Part shown: piece by piece, positions 29,394 through 41,336 of the stretch
Layout of the letters: each line of letters starts with the position of its first letter
Numbering within the stretch: the first letter of the stretch is position 1
Source: Methylobacterium terrae
GTDB lineage: Bacteria; Pseudomonadota; Alphaproteobacteria; Rhizobiales; Beijerinckiaceae
Assembly (NCBI RefSeq): GCF_003173755.1
Contig: NZ_CP029553.1
Coordinates: forward strand, 707,001 to 771,000
Direction: 5' to 3'
Length of the DNA stretch: 64,000 bases
The notes under the pieces: model-generated
What the model saw: the letters and a program-made list of their open reading frames with translations, nothing else
Database searches by the model: none
What the model was told of the DNA's origin: nothing
Translations under genes and position numbers: made by a program

Positions 29394-29822
29394 TCACGCC
29401 TCCTCGGTCAGGCGCTTGAGCGAGGTCTGGAGCGCGTCCCCCCCGAGCAGCAGCGCCCGCGACAGGTCCGCCAGGGTGACCCAGCCGGTGACGCGCCCGC
29501 CCGCATCGCGCACCGGCAGGCGCCGGACGTGGTGGGCGGCCATCAGGTCGAGGGCGGTGCGCACCGGGTCGGTCTCGGCGCAGGACACGACCGGGCGCGA
29601 CAGCACTTCGCTCACCCGGACGTTGCGCGGGTCGAGCCCCTGGGCGACGACCCGGTAGAGGATGTCGCGGTCGGTGACGACGCCGTCGAGGGAATCCGGC
29701 GTGCCGACCGGCAGGGCGCCGACGTCGAGTTCCCCCATCAGCACCGCGGCCTCCTGCACCGGGGCCTCGCCGGCGATGAACTCCACGTCCCTGCTCATCA
29801 CGTCCGCGATCGTCGCGCTCAT
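29394..29822 (-). CDS. Tandem CBS-domain protein
   Basis: 142 aa made of two CBS motifs (about 8-60 and 72-125): TIADVMSRDVEFI, GVVTDRDILYRVVAQG, then VSEVLSRPVVSC and RLPVRDAGGRVTGWVTLADL. Stand-alone CBS pairs bind adenine nucleotides or SAM and regulate a partner; none is identifiable here. I chose ATG 29822 because the family begins with this TIADVM segment; the frame extends to 29876. Confidence 0.85.
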   Translation of the reverse strand: MSATIADVMSRDVEFIAGEAPVQEAAVLMGELDVGALPVGTPDSLDGVVTDRDILYRVVAQGLDPRNVRVSEVLSRPVVSCAETDPVRTALDLMAAHHVRRLPVRDAGGRVTGWVTLADLSRALLLGGDALQTSLKRLTEEA

Positions 29823-30042
29823 TCCGGCTCCCCGCCATCCCCGGTTCCCGGCCCACGGCCGGTGGTCCCAAGTCACCCATCAGGGCAACCCGCGAGGCCT
29901 CCCCGCGGCTCCGCATGGTGACCGGATTCCTCCCCGGAACCCACAGCTGCGAAATTTTGGCGACGGGACGGGAGCTTGGGCGAGGGCCGGCGCGTTCAGC
30001 CCACAGTCAGGCTTCTCGCCTCCGGGATCGTCGAACGCCCCC

Positions 30043-32328
<2,286 letters not shown>

Positions 32329-32372
32329 CATCCGGGCGGGCCTGCCCACTTTGAGTCGGGCCCGGCATGCTC

Positions 32373-32406
32373 CGCCCCTCCGCCGCGTCACAGCGGGGGA
32401 GGGGCG
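32373..32406 (+). terminator. Hairpin after glgX
   Basis: CGCCCCTCCGCCGC (32373-32386) pairs at 13 of 14 positions with GCGGGGGAGGGGCG (32393-32406), loop GTCACA. It separates glgX from the response-regulator gene; no T tract. Confidence 0.45.
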
Positions 32407-32494
32407 TGGTCGAGGGCCTTTCGATGAGGCGCGGTGACGAAGCGGCGGCCGGTCCGGCCGCCCGCCTTCGCCGCGCGAGCGTGGAGTGGGGGCG

Positions 32495-32872
32495 GTGGCG
32501 AAGATCCTTCTCGTCGAGGACCACGAGGAAATCTGGGATTTCCTCTCCCGGCGGCTCAAGCGGCGGGGCTACGAGGTGGTCCTCGCCCATGACGGCGAGG
32601 AGGGCGTGATGAAGGCCCGCACCAGCCGGCCGGACATCATCCTGCTCGACATGAACCTGCCGGTGCTCGACGGCTGGTCGGCGGCGCGCGCGCTCAAGTC
32701 CGACGCCGAGACCGCCCGGATCCCGATCATCGCGCTCACCGCCCACGCCATGTCGGGCGACCGCGAGAAGGTGATCCAGGCCGGCTGCGACGACTACCAC
32801 CCGAAGCCGGTCGACTTCTCGAAGCTCCTGACCCAGATCGGCGCCGCCCTCGGCACGCCGCCGTCTCCTTAA
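32495..32872 (+). CDS. Single-domain response regulator (receiver only)
   Basis: 125 aa from GTG 32495 (MAKILLVEDHEEI); an in-frame GTG at 32486 adds three residues. Complete receiver: acidic pair in LVEDH, phospho-acceptor Asp in ILLDMNLPVLDG, switch Thr in IIALTAHAM, and Lys in DDYHPKPVDF. It has no output domain, so it acts by protein contact, as in DivK-like regulators, which carry the same D-D-Y-x-x-K-P block. It is 29 bp before the AI-2E-type gene and near the LOV kinase, a possible partner. Confidence 0.86.
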   Translation: MAKILLVEDHEEIWDFLSRRLKRRGYEVVLAHDGEEGVMKARTSRPDIILLDMNLPVLDGWSAARALKSDAETARIPIIALTAHAMSGDREKVIQAGCDDYHPKPVDFSKLLTQIGAALGTPPSP

Positions 32873-32901
32873 GACCGACAACCGCGGCAGGTGCGAAGCC
32901 G

Positions 32902-34821
32902 ATGATCGACGATCCCGTGACGGCGCGCCGCCTGCGCGACGCGATGCCGGTGTTCACGGCGCTGGCGACCTGCCTGCTGGTTCTCGCCATCGGGGCGATC
33001 CTGTCCCTCGGGCGGGACGTCTTGATGCCGATCACGCTCGCGGTGCTGCTCAGCTTCGTCCTGGCGCCCGCGGTGCGGGGGCTCCAGCGCCGGCGCCTGC
33101 CGCGCTCGCTCGCGGTGCTCGTCGTGGTGCTGGCGACCTTCGCAGGCTTGGGGGGCCTCGGCCTGATGATCGCCAACGAGGCCTCGCAGCTCGCCTCCGA
33201 CCTGCCGCGCTACACCGTGACGATGCGCGAGAAGATCGGGGCGCTGCGCGCCCAGGCCGGCGGCGGCGCCACCCTGGAGCGCCTGTTCCAGGCGGTGCAG
33301 GACCTGAGCCAGGACCTGCAGCCGCCGGAGGCGGCCAAGCCCCGCGGCGGTCCGGCGGACGCCGAGAAGCCGATGCTGGTCGAGGTGCGCGAGCCGAAGG
33401 CCGGCCTGCTCTCGACCCTCGGCAGCGTCGTCGCCCCGGTGCTGCACCCGCTCGCAACCGTCGGGCTGATCCTGCTCTTCACCCTGTTCTTCCTCGCCCA
33501 GCGCGAGGACCTGCGCAACCGCGCCATCCGCCTCGCGGGCTCGGGCGACCTGCGCGCCACGACCGCGGCGATGGACGACGCGGTGGCGCGCCTGTCGCGG
33601 TTCTTCCTCGCGCAGGCCGGCCTCAACCTCGCCTTCGGGGTGGTGGTGGCGGCAGGCCTGTGGCTGATCGGCGTGCCGAGCCCGGTCCTGTGGGGCGTGC
33701 TCGCCGGCATCCTGCGCTTCGTGCCGTATATCGGGGCGGTCATCGGCATGGCGTTCCCGCTCCTCGTGGCGGCGGCGGTCGATCCGGGCTGGTCGATGCT
33801 GATCGCCACGGTCGTGCTGTTCGCCGTCGTCGAGCCGATCGCCGGCCACGTCGTCGAGCCGCTGCTCTACGGCCACTCGACCGGGCTCTCGCCGGTGGCG
33901 GTGATCCTGGCCGCGACCCTGTGGACCTTCCTGTGGGGGCCGGTCGGCCTCGTGCTCGCGACCCCGATCACCGTCTGCCTGGTGGTGCTGGGACGCCACG
34001 TCGAGCGCCTGTCCTTCCTCGACGTGATGCTGGGCGACCGGCCGGCGCTCGCGCCCTCCGAGATCTTCTACCAGCGAATGCTGGCGGGCGACCCCCTCGA
34101 GGCGATCGACAAGGCCCGCCAGGTGCTGAAGGAGCGGGAGCTCGCGACCTACTACGACGAGATCGCCCTCGGCGGCCTGCGGCTCGCCCAGAACGACCGG
34201 GCGAGCGGGGCGCTCGCGGCGGACCGCCAGCAGGCGGTCGGCCAGGCGATCGAGACCGTGGTGACGACCCTCGGCGCCATGCCGGTCAGCAAGGGCGCCG
34301 CCGCCATGCGCAGCGCCGAGACCGAGGCCGCGGTCGCGGCGCTCGGGCCCGACCGGGCCGCCACCGCGATCGTGCGCCGGCCGGAGGACCTGGCCCCGGC
34401 CTGGCGCGGGCAGGCCCCGGTGTTGATCGTGGCCGCCCGCGGGCCCTTCGACGTCGCTGCCGCCGGCATGCTGGCCCAGGTGCTCGGGCGCCACGGCCTC
34501 CAGGCCCGCACGACCTCCCAGGACGCCCTGAACCGGGGCGAGCGGCCGGACATGGAGGGCGTGGCCCTGGTCTGCCTGTCCTACATCGAGCCGATCAGCA
34601 CCTCCCACATCCGGCTCGCCGCGCGGCTGGCCCGGCGGGCGAATCCGGGCGTGCGGGTGATGGTGGCGGTCTGGCGCGAGCGCGACCCGGCCGGCCGCGA
34701 CCGCCTGCGCCGGGCGACCTCGGCCGACATCCTGGTCACCACCATCACCGACGCCCTCGACGCCGCCCTCCGGCTCTCGGGCGCGGGCGAGACCCGCGAG
34801 GCCCCGCGCCGGGCGGCCTGA
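32902..34821 (+). CDS. AI-2E/PerM-family membrane protein with extra C-terminal domain
   Basis: 639 aa. Residues about 15-370 form the family body of seven to eight membrane spans (LPITLAVLLSFVLAP-like start, then RFVPYIGAVIGMAFPLLVA and PLLYGHSTGLSPVAVILAATLW). The last 270 residues are soluble: a helical repeat-like segment (LAGDPLEAIDKARQVLKE) and an alpha/beta part (APVLIVAARGPFDVAAAGMLAQVLGRHGL, ALVCLSYIEP) resembling a cobalamin-binding or receiver-like fold. Family members move small solutes or act as antiporters; the tail suggests a regulated form. Most homologues stop near 350-400 residues. Confidence 0.8.
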   Translation: MIDDPVTARRLRDAMPVFTALATCLLVLAIGAILSLGRDVLMPITLAVLLSFVLAPAVRGLQRRRLPRSLAVLVVVLATFAGLGGLGLMIANEASQLASDLPRYTVTMREKIGALRAQAGGGATLERLFQAVQDLSQDLQPPEAAKPRGGPADAEKPMLVEVREPKAGLLSTLGSVVAPVLHPLATVGLILLFTLFFLAQREDLRNRAIRLAGSGDLRATTAAMDDAVARLSRFFLAQAGLNLAFGVVVAAGLWLIGVPSPVLWGVLAGILRFVPYIGAVIGMAFPLLVAAAVDPGWSMLIATVVLFAVVEPIAGHVVEPLLYGHSTGLSPVAVILAATLWTFLWGPVGLVLATPITVCLVVLGRHVERLSFLDVMLGDRPALAPSEIFYQRMLAGDPLEAIDKARQVLKERELATYYDEIALGGLRLAQNDRASGALAADRQQAVGQAIETVVTTLGAMPVSKGAAAMRSAETEAAVAALGPDRAATAIVRRPEDLAPAWRGQAPVLIVAARGPFDVAAAGMLAQVLGRHGLQARTTSQDALNRGERPDMEGVALVCLSYIEPISTSHIRLAARLARRANPGVRVMVAVWRERDPAGRDRLRRATSADILVTTITDALDAALRLSGAGETREAPRRAA

Positions 34822-34969
34822 CCGGATTTTTTCCTCCGCCGCGGTCCCCGGGACCGTCCCCCGCACGGGGGCGCGGTCGCGATCCGCGGCATTTACGGTT
34901 GTGCACCAACGCCGGGTGTAGGATCCCGGGCGGGCGCGGGACTTCGGTCTGCGGGCCATCGGAGCGACG

Positions 34970-36586
<1,617 letters not shown>

Positions 36587-36657
36587 GCCGTCCAAGGGGC
36601 GGCGGGAGCCGGGCGGTACGTCTAGTTCCCCGCATCTCCTACCTCGTCCCACCTGCG

Positions 36658-36706
36658 ACCTCGTCCTGAGGTGCCGGAGCGCAGCGGAAGCCTCCTTCGA
36701 GGCTCG
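36658..36706 (+). repeat. Partial copy of the CCTC-TCCT-AGGTG intergenic repeat
   Basis: CCTCGTCCTGAGGTGCCGG followed by CTCCTTCGAGGCTCG resembles the left arm of the larger element at 36804-36939 in composition and order. It lies in the 505-bp gap after the LOV kinase gene. Confidence 0.4.
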
Positions 36707-36803
36707 TTTCATCCGCACATTAAAAGGCATGCACCTTAGAGCCGGTTTGAGCGGATTGTACTCAGGCAATATGGTGGAATTTATGGGATATCCTGCCATT
36801 TTA

Positions 36804-36939
36804 CCTCATCCTAAGGTGTCAGTCGATCGAAGATCGACTGACCTCGAAGGAGGGCTCCAGAAGTCGCTGAGATCCCTGGAGCCCTCCTTCGGGACTCCCT
36901 CCTGTGCGATCTTCGATCGCCGGACAACTCAGGATGAGG
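36804..36939. repeat. Composite palindromic intergenic element
   Basis: Outer arms CCTCATCCT (36804-36812) and AGGATGAGG (36931-36939) enclose two small hairpins, TCAGTCGAT/ATCGACTGA (36819-36841) and GCGAT/ATCGC (36906-36920). A central perfect 16-bp stem pairs 36845-36860 with 36876-36891 around a 15-nt loop. The whole can fold as a cruciform. The remaining gap (36587-37091) is AT-richer than neighbouring DNA and shows no credible gene. Confidence 0.65.
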
Positions 36940-37091
36940 TGACTGGGCAGGATGATCAAAACTGCCTCAAGCCTTGAGCGAGAAAATCGCGCTCAAACAG
37001 GCTCCTAGGATAGGGTCGCGGGTAGGAGATGAGGGGGAATCAAAATAAATTAATAGTTTCAGCGAATGCAAGCGTGCGCTTCCGCGTCGTG

Positions 37092-37889
37092 TCAGGGTTT
37101 CCGCGTGACGATAGCATTCATCACCATCCGGAACAGTTCCTGAGCGTCGTTGGTGCAGCCCTGTCCGCCGTGCCGTGCCGTCTCTTCCTTGTGCTCTCGC
37201 GCGTTCGACGAGGCGTAGAAGAACAGCGGCGTTGTCCTGTCGAAGGCGCGTAACGCGTCGAGCAGGACATAGCCCTCCTGCGGTCCCTCGCGCCGCCCCA
37301 TATCCGAAATCACGGTAGCGAATCTGCGGGACTTCAGCTGTCTGAGAGCATCCTCGGTCGTTTCCGACAGGACGAAGTGGATGCCCATCGCCTCGAAAGC
37401 CTTCCGCTCGTACCTGTTGTTGTCCGGCCGGTCATCGACCCACAGGATGCAGCGCCGCCAGCCTTCCGGCTCGCTGGCGATGGTCGACGAATTTTGCACA
37501 GCCTTCACGACGTCGTTGATCTGTGTCTGCGACGCCGTCGCGCTGTCCTTCGAGATGGCAGCTGTCAGCGAAGCCGCGGCTTGCAGCTTAGACTGGAGAT
37601 GCATCTCCACGTAATGCGCCTGGTTTGTGAAGTCGCCTGGGCTGTATAGATCCTTGCTGTGATAAGCAACAAGCCATGCAAATATCGAAATAACAACAAA
37701 TGGAAATATAGAAATAAAGTAAACAAGAATGATTCGTTCGCCAGGCGTGAATGATCCGCCGACGGAGACGAGCGCTGCGAAGGCGTAGATCAGGACGACG
37801 AAGAGGGAGATGGTGCCGAGGGGGTTGCGGGACAATCCTGCGGCGGATTTTGCAAACCCCGAGACTGGTCCGATCTCACCGAGTGCCAT
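37092..37889 (-). CDS. Membrane-anchored atypical receiver-domain protein
   Basis: 265 aa from ATG 37889, which has GAGG 6 nt upstream; the frame runs to 37946. Two membrane spans (about 26-48 LGTISLFVVLIYAFAALVSV and 57-78 ILVYFISIFPFVVISIFAW) are followed by a linker and a receiver-like domain (about 145-265). It has the acidic cluster WVDDRPDNNRYER and an Asp in TVISDMGRREG, but the region expected to carry the Lys reads HGGQGCTNDAQELF. Such GCTN-type pseudo-receivers occur in uncharacterised bacterial proteins. The gene is AT-richer than neighbours, especially around 37620-37740, which suggests acquisition by transfer. Function unknown; signalling or defence are both possible. Confidence 0.7.
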   Translation of the reverse strand: MALGEIGPVSGFAKSAAGLSRNPLGTISLFVVLIYAFAALVSVGGSFTPGERIILVYFISIFPFVVISIFAWLVAYHSKDLYSPGDFTNQAHYVEMHLQSKLQAAASLTAAISKDSATASQTQINDVVKAVQNSSTIASEPEGWRRCILWVDDRPDNNRYERKAFEAMGIHFVLSETTEDALRQLKSRRFATVISDMGRREGPQEGYVLLDALRAFDRTTPLFFYASSNAREHKEETARHGGQGCTNDAQELFRMVMNAIVTRKP

Positions 37890-37902
37890 CGCTTGCCTCA
37901 AA

Positions 37903-37936
37903 GAAAAGGGCGCGCCCAACAAAGCAGGCGCGCCCT
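37903..37936 (-). terminator. Rho-independent terminator of icd
   Basis: On the minus strand AGGGCGCGCC pairs perfectly with GGCGCGCCCT (37907-37916 with 37927-37936) around a 10-nt loop and is followed by TTTCTTT. It is 50 bp after the icd stop and only about 14 bp before the start of the membrane-receiver gene. Confidence 0.8.
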
Positions 37937-37985
37937 CGATTAGCAAGCGCGAAATTCACTTCGCGTTAGATATATTGGCAACGGC

Positions 37986-39200
37986 TCACGCCGTCATGGC
38001 GGTCTTCAGGTTCTCGTCGATCTTGTCGAGGAAGCCGGTGGTCGAGAGCCACTTCTGGTCCGGGCCGACGAGGAGCGCGAGGTCCTTGGTCATGAAGCCG
38101 GCCTCGACGGTGTCGACGCAGACCTTCTCGAGGGTCTCGGCAAACTTGGCGAGATCGGCGTTGCCGTCGAGCTTGGCGCGGTGCGACAGGCCGCGGGTCC
38201 AGGCGAAGATCGACGCGATCGAGTTGGTCGAGGTCTCCTTGCCCTTCTGGTGCTCGCGGTAGTGGCGGGTCACCGTGCCGTGGGCGGCCTCGGCCTCGAC
38301 GGTCTGGCCGTCGGGGGTGAGCAGCACCGAGGTCATCAGGCCGAGCGAGCCGAAGCCCTGCGCCACGGTGTCCGACTGCACGTCGCCGTCGTAGTTCTTG
38401 CACGCCCAGACGTAGCCGCCGGACCACTTCAGGGCCGAGGCGACCATGTCGTCGATCAGGCGGTGCTCGTAGGTGATGCCGGCCGACTGGAACCGCGACT
38501 TGAACTCGGCCTCGTACACCTCCTCGAAGATGTCCTTGAACCGGCCGTCATAGGCCTTCAGGATGGTGTTCTTGGTCGAGAGGTAGACCGGGAACTTGCG
38601 GGCGAGGCCGTAGTTCATCGACGCGCGGGCGAAGTCGCGGATCGACTCGTCGAGGTTGTACATCGACAGGGCGACGCCGGCGCCCGGGAACTTGAACACC
38701 TCGCGCTCGATGACGGTGCCGTCGTCGCCCTCGAACTTGACCGTCATGCGGCCCTTGCCCGGGACCTTGAAGTCGGTGGCGCGGTACTGGTCGCCGTAGG
38801 CGTGGCGGCCCACCACGATCGGCTGGGTCCAGCCCGGCACCAGGCGCGGCACGTTCTTGCAGATGATCGGCTCGCGGAAGATCACGCCGCCCAGGATGTT
38901 GCGGATCGTGCCGTTCGGCGACTTCCACATCTCCTTGAGGTTGAACTCCTTCACCCGGGCCTCGTCCGGGGTGATGGTGGCGCACTTCACGCCGACGCCG
39001 TGCTTCTTGATCGCCTCGGCGGCCTCGATCGTCACCTTGTCGTTGGTGGCGTCGCGATGCTCGACCCCGAGGTCGTAGTATTCCAGCGGAACGTCGAGGT
39101 AGGGATGGATCAGCTTGTCCTTGATGGACTGCCAGATGATCCGGGTCATCTCGTCGCCGTCGAGCTCGACGACGGGGTTCGCCACCTTGATCTTCGCCAT
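37986..39200 (-). CDS. icd: Isocitrate dehydrogenase, NADP-dependent
   Basis: 404 aa, the eukaryotic-like (type II) family: [23 protein letters not shown] at the N-terminus, [19 protein letters not shown] for substrate binding, and [21 protein letters not shown] with the metal-binding aspartates. It oxidatively decarboxylates isocitrate to 2-oxoglutarate in the TCA cycle. ATG 39200 matches the conserved family start; the frame to 39392 adds a non-homologous stretch. Monocistronic with its own terminator; another minus-strand terminator lies in its upstream region. Confidence 0.96.
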   Translation of the reverse strand: MAKIKVANPVVELDGDEMTRIIWQSIKDKLIHPYLDVPLEYYDLGVEHRDATNDKVTIEAAEAIKKHGVGVKCATITPDEARVKEFNLKEMWKSPNGTIRNILGGVIFREPIICKNVPRLVPGWTQPIVVGRHAYGDQYRATDFKVPGKGRMTVKFEGDDGTVIEREVFKFPGAGVALSMYNLDESIRDFARASMNYGLARKFPVYLSTKNTILKAYDGRFKDIFEEVYEAEFKSRFQSAGITYEHRLIDDMVASALKWSGGYVWACKNYDGDVQSDTVAQGFGSLGLMTSVLLTPDGQTVEAEAAHGTVTRHYREHQKGKETSTNSIASIFAWTRGLSHRAKLDGNADLAKFAETLEKVCVDTVEAGFMTKDLALLVGPDQKWLSTTGFLDKIDENLKTAMTA

Positions 39201-39335
39201 GTCTGATCCAGCCTTCCGTGATCCGGGGGCCGCCCACAAGCCCGCGTTGGCTAAGCGGCCGGCCGTGGCGCGGTCATAGCGCGCTGCACAAACAGGGGGA
39301 AGCGCCGGGACGGAATGGTTTTTCCTGGGCGTCGC

Positions 39336-39367
39336 GAAAAAAGCCCCGGCGCGGGGGCGCCGGGGCT
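39336..39367 (-). terminator. Minus-strand intrinsic terminator upstream of icd
   Basis: AGCCCCGGCGC (39342-39352) pairs perfectly with GCGCCGGGGCT (39357-39367), loop of four. On the minus strand the stem is followed by six T. It lies between icd (start 39200, minus) and the ATPase gene (start 39490, plus) and points towards icd, so it either ends an old upstream gene or sits in an icd leader. Confidence 0.7.
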
Positions 39368-39489
39368 GCAAGGAGGTCCGCTCTAACAACACGGATCGGG
39401 GCCGGTGGGTTCCCGTTCTCGGCCGGCCGCTTCATTTCAAGCCCGGTTTCCGATATCGGTAAGCCGGGTCGAGCCCTCCGCGCCGGACC

Positions 39490-40764
39490 ATGATCGAGAG
39501 CCTGCACCTTCGCAATTTCAAGAGCTTCGCCGACGCCACCCTCACGGTCGGCGGGCTGACGGTCGTCGTCGGGGTGAATGCCAGCGGGAAGAGCAACCTG
39601 CGGGATGCGTTCCGATTCCTGCATGGGATCGGGCGGGGGTACACGCTGCCGGAGATCATTGGCGGGAAGTATGGTGAGGGCGGGTATCGCGAGTGGGGAC
39701 CGCTGCGGGGGACTGCGTCCGAAATCGTCAGGTTTGGACAGTCGAACTTTGCTCTCGAAATAGTCGGCAGGGCCGCGAGCGGCAGCCAATTTCGCTATAA
39801 GATTATCGTACCGCGCGAAGATGTGGATGGTCGATTCTATGTGGGGGCAGAGTCTCTTCAGTTAGAGACTGGAGAGGAGGCACAAGCAGTATTTCATACT
39901 CTGAATGCGCCGTTCGGGCGCGATGTTGGTCTATGGCTTAGAGGCGATCCGATGGTTGTGATTGGTACAACGGACGATCATGGCTACCTCAATCGGGCTG
40001 TCCTTCGAAGCGATCGGCCGATCCTGACGCAACTTACGGCTTGGCACGATGTCCCACAGTATCTGCGCAACACGATCGAGCAAGTTGCCGCCACCCTCGC
40101 CGCCATCCGCTTCCTCGACCTCTCCCCCGAAGCCATGCGCCGGCCTTCGTTCCCCGGGCAGACGGTTCTCGGCGAGAGCGGCGAGAACCTCGCGACCGTC
40201 CTGCAAGCCCTCTGCCTCGACCCCGAGCGCAAGCACGCCCTCATCGCCTGGATCTCCGAGCTGACGCCGCTCGAAATCACCGATTTCGAGTTCGAGAGCG
40301 ACGCGACGGGTCGCGTCATCCTGTTCCTGCGCGACGCCGAGGGCGGGCGGATCTCGGCCTTCAGCGCCTCGGACGGGACGCTCCGCTTCCTCGCCATGGC
40401 GGCGGCCCTGCTATCGGATTCCGGCCGCAGCCTGTTCTTCTTCGAGGAGATCGATACCGGCCTGCACCCGTCGCGGATGCGGGTGCTGATCGACCTGATC
40501 GAGCGCCGCGTCGCCGAATCCACGCTCCAGGTCGTGACCACCACCCATTCGCCCGACCTGCTTACCCTCGTCGGCGACAAGACCTTCGAGAGCACGTCGG
40601 TCGTGTATCGACCGCCCGGGGCCGGCGGGTCGGTGATCCGCCGGGTCGGCGAGCTGCCGCGCATCGCCGACTTGCGAAAAACCCAGACCCTCGGCCGGCT
40701 GCACTCTTCCGGCTGGTTCGAGGATGCGCTCTACTTCGACGACCCGGCCGAGGCCGCCGAATGA
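39490..40764 (+). CDS. AAA-family ATPase (SMC/RecF-like, OLD-type ATPase head), probable defence component
   Basis: 424 aa. The N-terminus IESLHLRNFKSFADATL and Walker A GVNASGKS (28-35) are typical of AAA_21/AAA_15 ATPases. The ABC-like signature SASDGTLRFLA and Walker B LFFFEEIDTGLHPSR are near residues 292-329, with TTTHSPDLL as H-motif. The middle (about residues 70-195) has no recognised domain and is encoded by DNA clearly poorer in G+C than both ends, with many codons rare elsewhere in the window. The stop overlaps the next start (ATGA), so the partner is made together. ATPases of this type pair with nucleases or TOPRIM proteins in anti-phage systems such as PARIS, Septu, AbiL and RloAB; this pair is not assigned to one. 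Confidence 0.8.
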   Translation: MIESLHLRNFKSFADATLTVGGLTVVVGVNASGKSNLRDAFRFLHGIGRGYTLPEIIGGKYGEGGYREWGPLRGTASEIVRFGQSNFALEIVGRAASGSQFRYKIIVPREDVDGRFYVGAESLQLETGEEAQAVFHTLNAPFGRDVGLWLRGDPMVVIGTTDDHGYLNRAVLRSDRPILTQLTAWHDVPQYLRNTIEQVAATLAAIRFLDLSPEAMRRPSFPGQTVLGESGENLATVLQALCLDPERKHALIAWISELTPLEITDFEFESDATGRVILFLRDAEGGRISAFSASDGTLRFLAMAAALLSDSGRSLFFFEEIDTGLHPSRMRVLIDLIERRVAESTLQVVTTTHSPDLLTLVGDKTFESTSVVYRPPGAGGSVIRRVGELPRIADLRKTQTLGRLHSSGWFEDALYFDDPAEAAE

Positions 40765-41336
40765 GATTCCTCGTGATTCCCGAGGATTTTCGCAACGACC
40801 AGCACCTCCTCGCTCCGATCCTGACGGCGCTCCTCGCCTCGCTCGGCTTCGCGCGGCCGAAGCTGAAGGTCTGTCTCGATCCGCTCATCGGCGGCATCGA
40901 CGAGGCGCTGAAGCCGGAGCGGTTGCAGGAGGTGGTCGACCGCTACCGCGGCATGGTCGACGTCTTCCTGCTCTGCGTCGACCGGGACGCCAGCCCGCAT
41001 CGCCGAGCCCGCCTCGACGCCATCGAGGCCCGCTTCGCGCCGCTCGTCTGCTTCCTCGCTTGCGAGGCGTGGGAGGAGCTGGAGACCTGGGCGCTCGCCG
41101 GCCTCGACCGGCCGGGATCGGCGCCTTGGGCGGCGATCCGCGCCGAGCGCGACGTGAAGGAGCGCCATTTCGCGCCCCTGGCCGCCGCTCGTCGACTGAC
41201 GTCGGAGCCGGGCGGCGGGCGCCGCACGCTCGGGATCGAGGCGGCGAAGCGCGTCGACCGCATCCGGCAGCGCTGCCCCGAGGATTTCGACCGGCTGGCC
41301 GGCCGGCTCGCCGCGTTGAGAGTGCGTGAACCATGA
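40761..41336 (+). CDS. TOPRIM/DUF4276-like partner of the AAA ATPase
   Basis: 191 aa, no membrane segment. Order of motifs: a first strand with acidic residues (FLVIPEDFRNDQHLLAPIL), then VDVFLLCVDRDASPHRR with an Asp-Arg-Asp, then FLACEAWEELETWALAG. This Glu...DxD...E-W pattern resembles DUF4276/TOPRIM-fold nuclease partners of SMC-like ATPases, but similarity is by pattern only and no catalytic claim is firm. The start overlaps the ATPase stop by 4 nt, and its own stop overlaps the trmJ start by 4 nt. It is GC-rich like the ATPase ends. Confidence 0.6.
   Translation: MRFLVIPEDFRNDQHLLAPILTALLASLGFARPKLKVCLDPLIGGIDEALKPERLQEVVDRYRGMVDVFLLCVDRDASPHRRARLDAIEARFAPLVCFLACEAWEELETWALAGLDRPGSAPWAAIRAERDVKERHFAPLAAARRLTSEPGGGRRTLGIEAAKRVDRIRQRCPEDFDRLAGRLAALRVREP

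Noticed and set aside
36729..36977. 82-codon plus-strand frame in the gap after the LOV kinase
   Set aside because: It lies mostly inside the palindromic repeat element and has no ribosome site or family similarity.
37029..37253. 74-codon plus-strand frame opposite the membrane-receiver gene
   Set aside because: Antisense to a gene with clear membrane spans and a receiver-like domain; no start signal.
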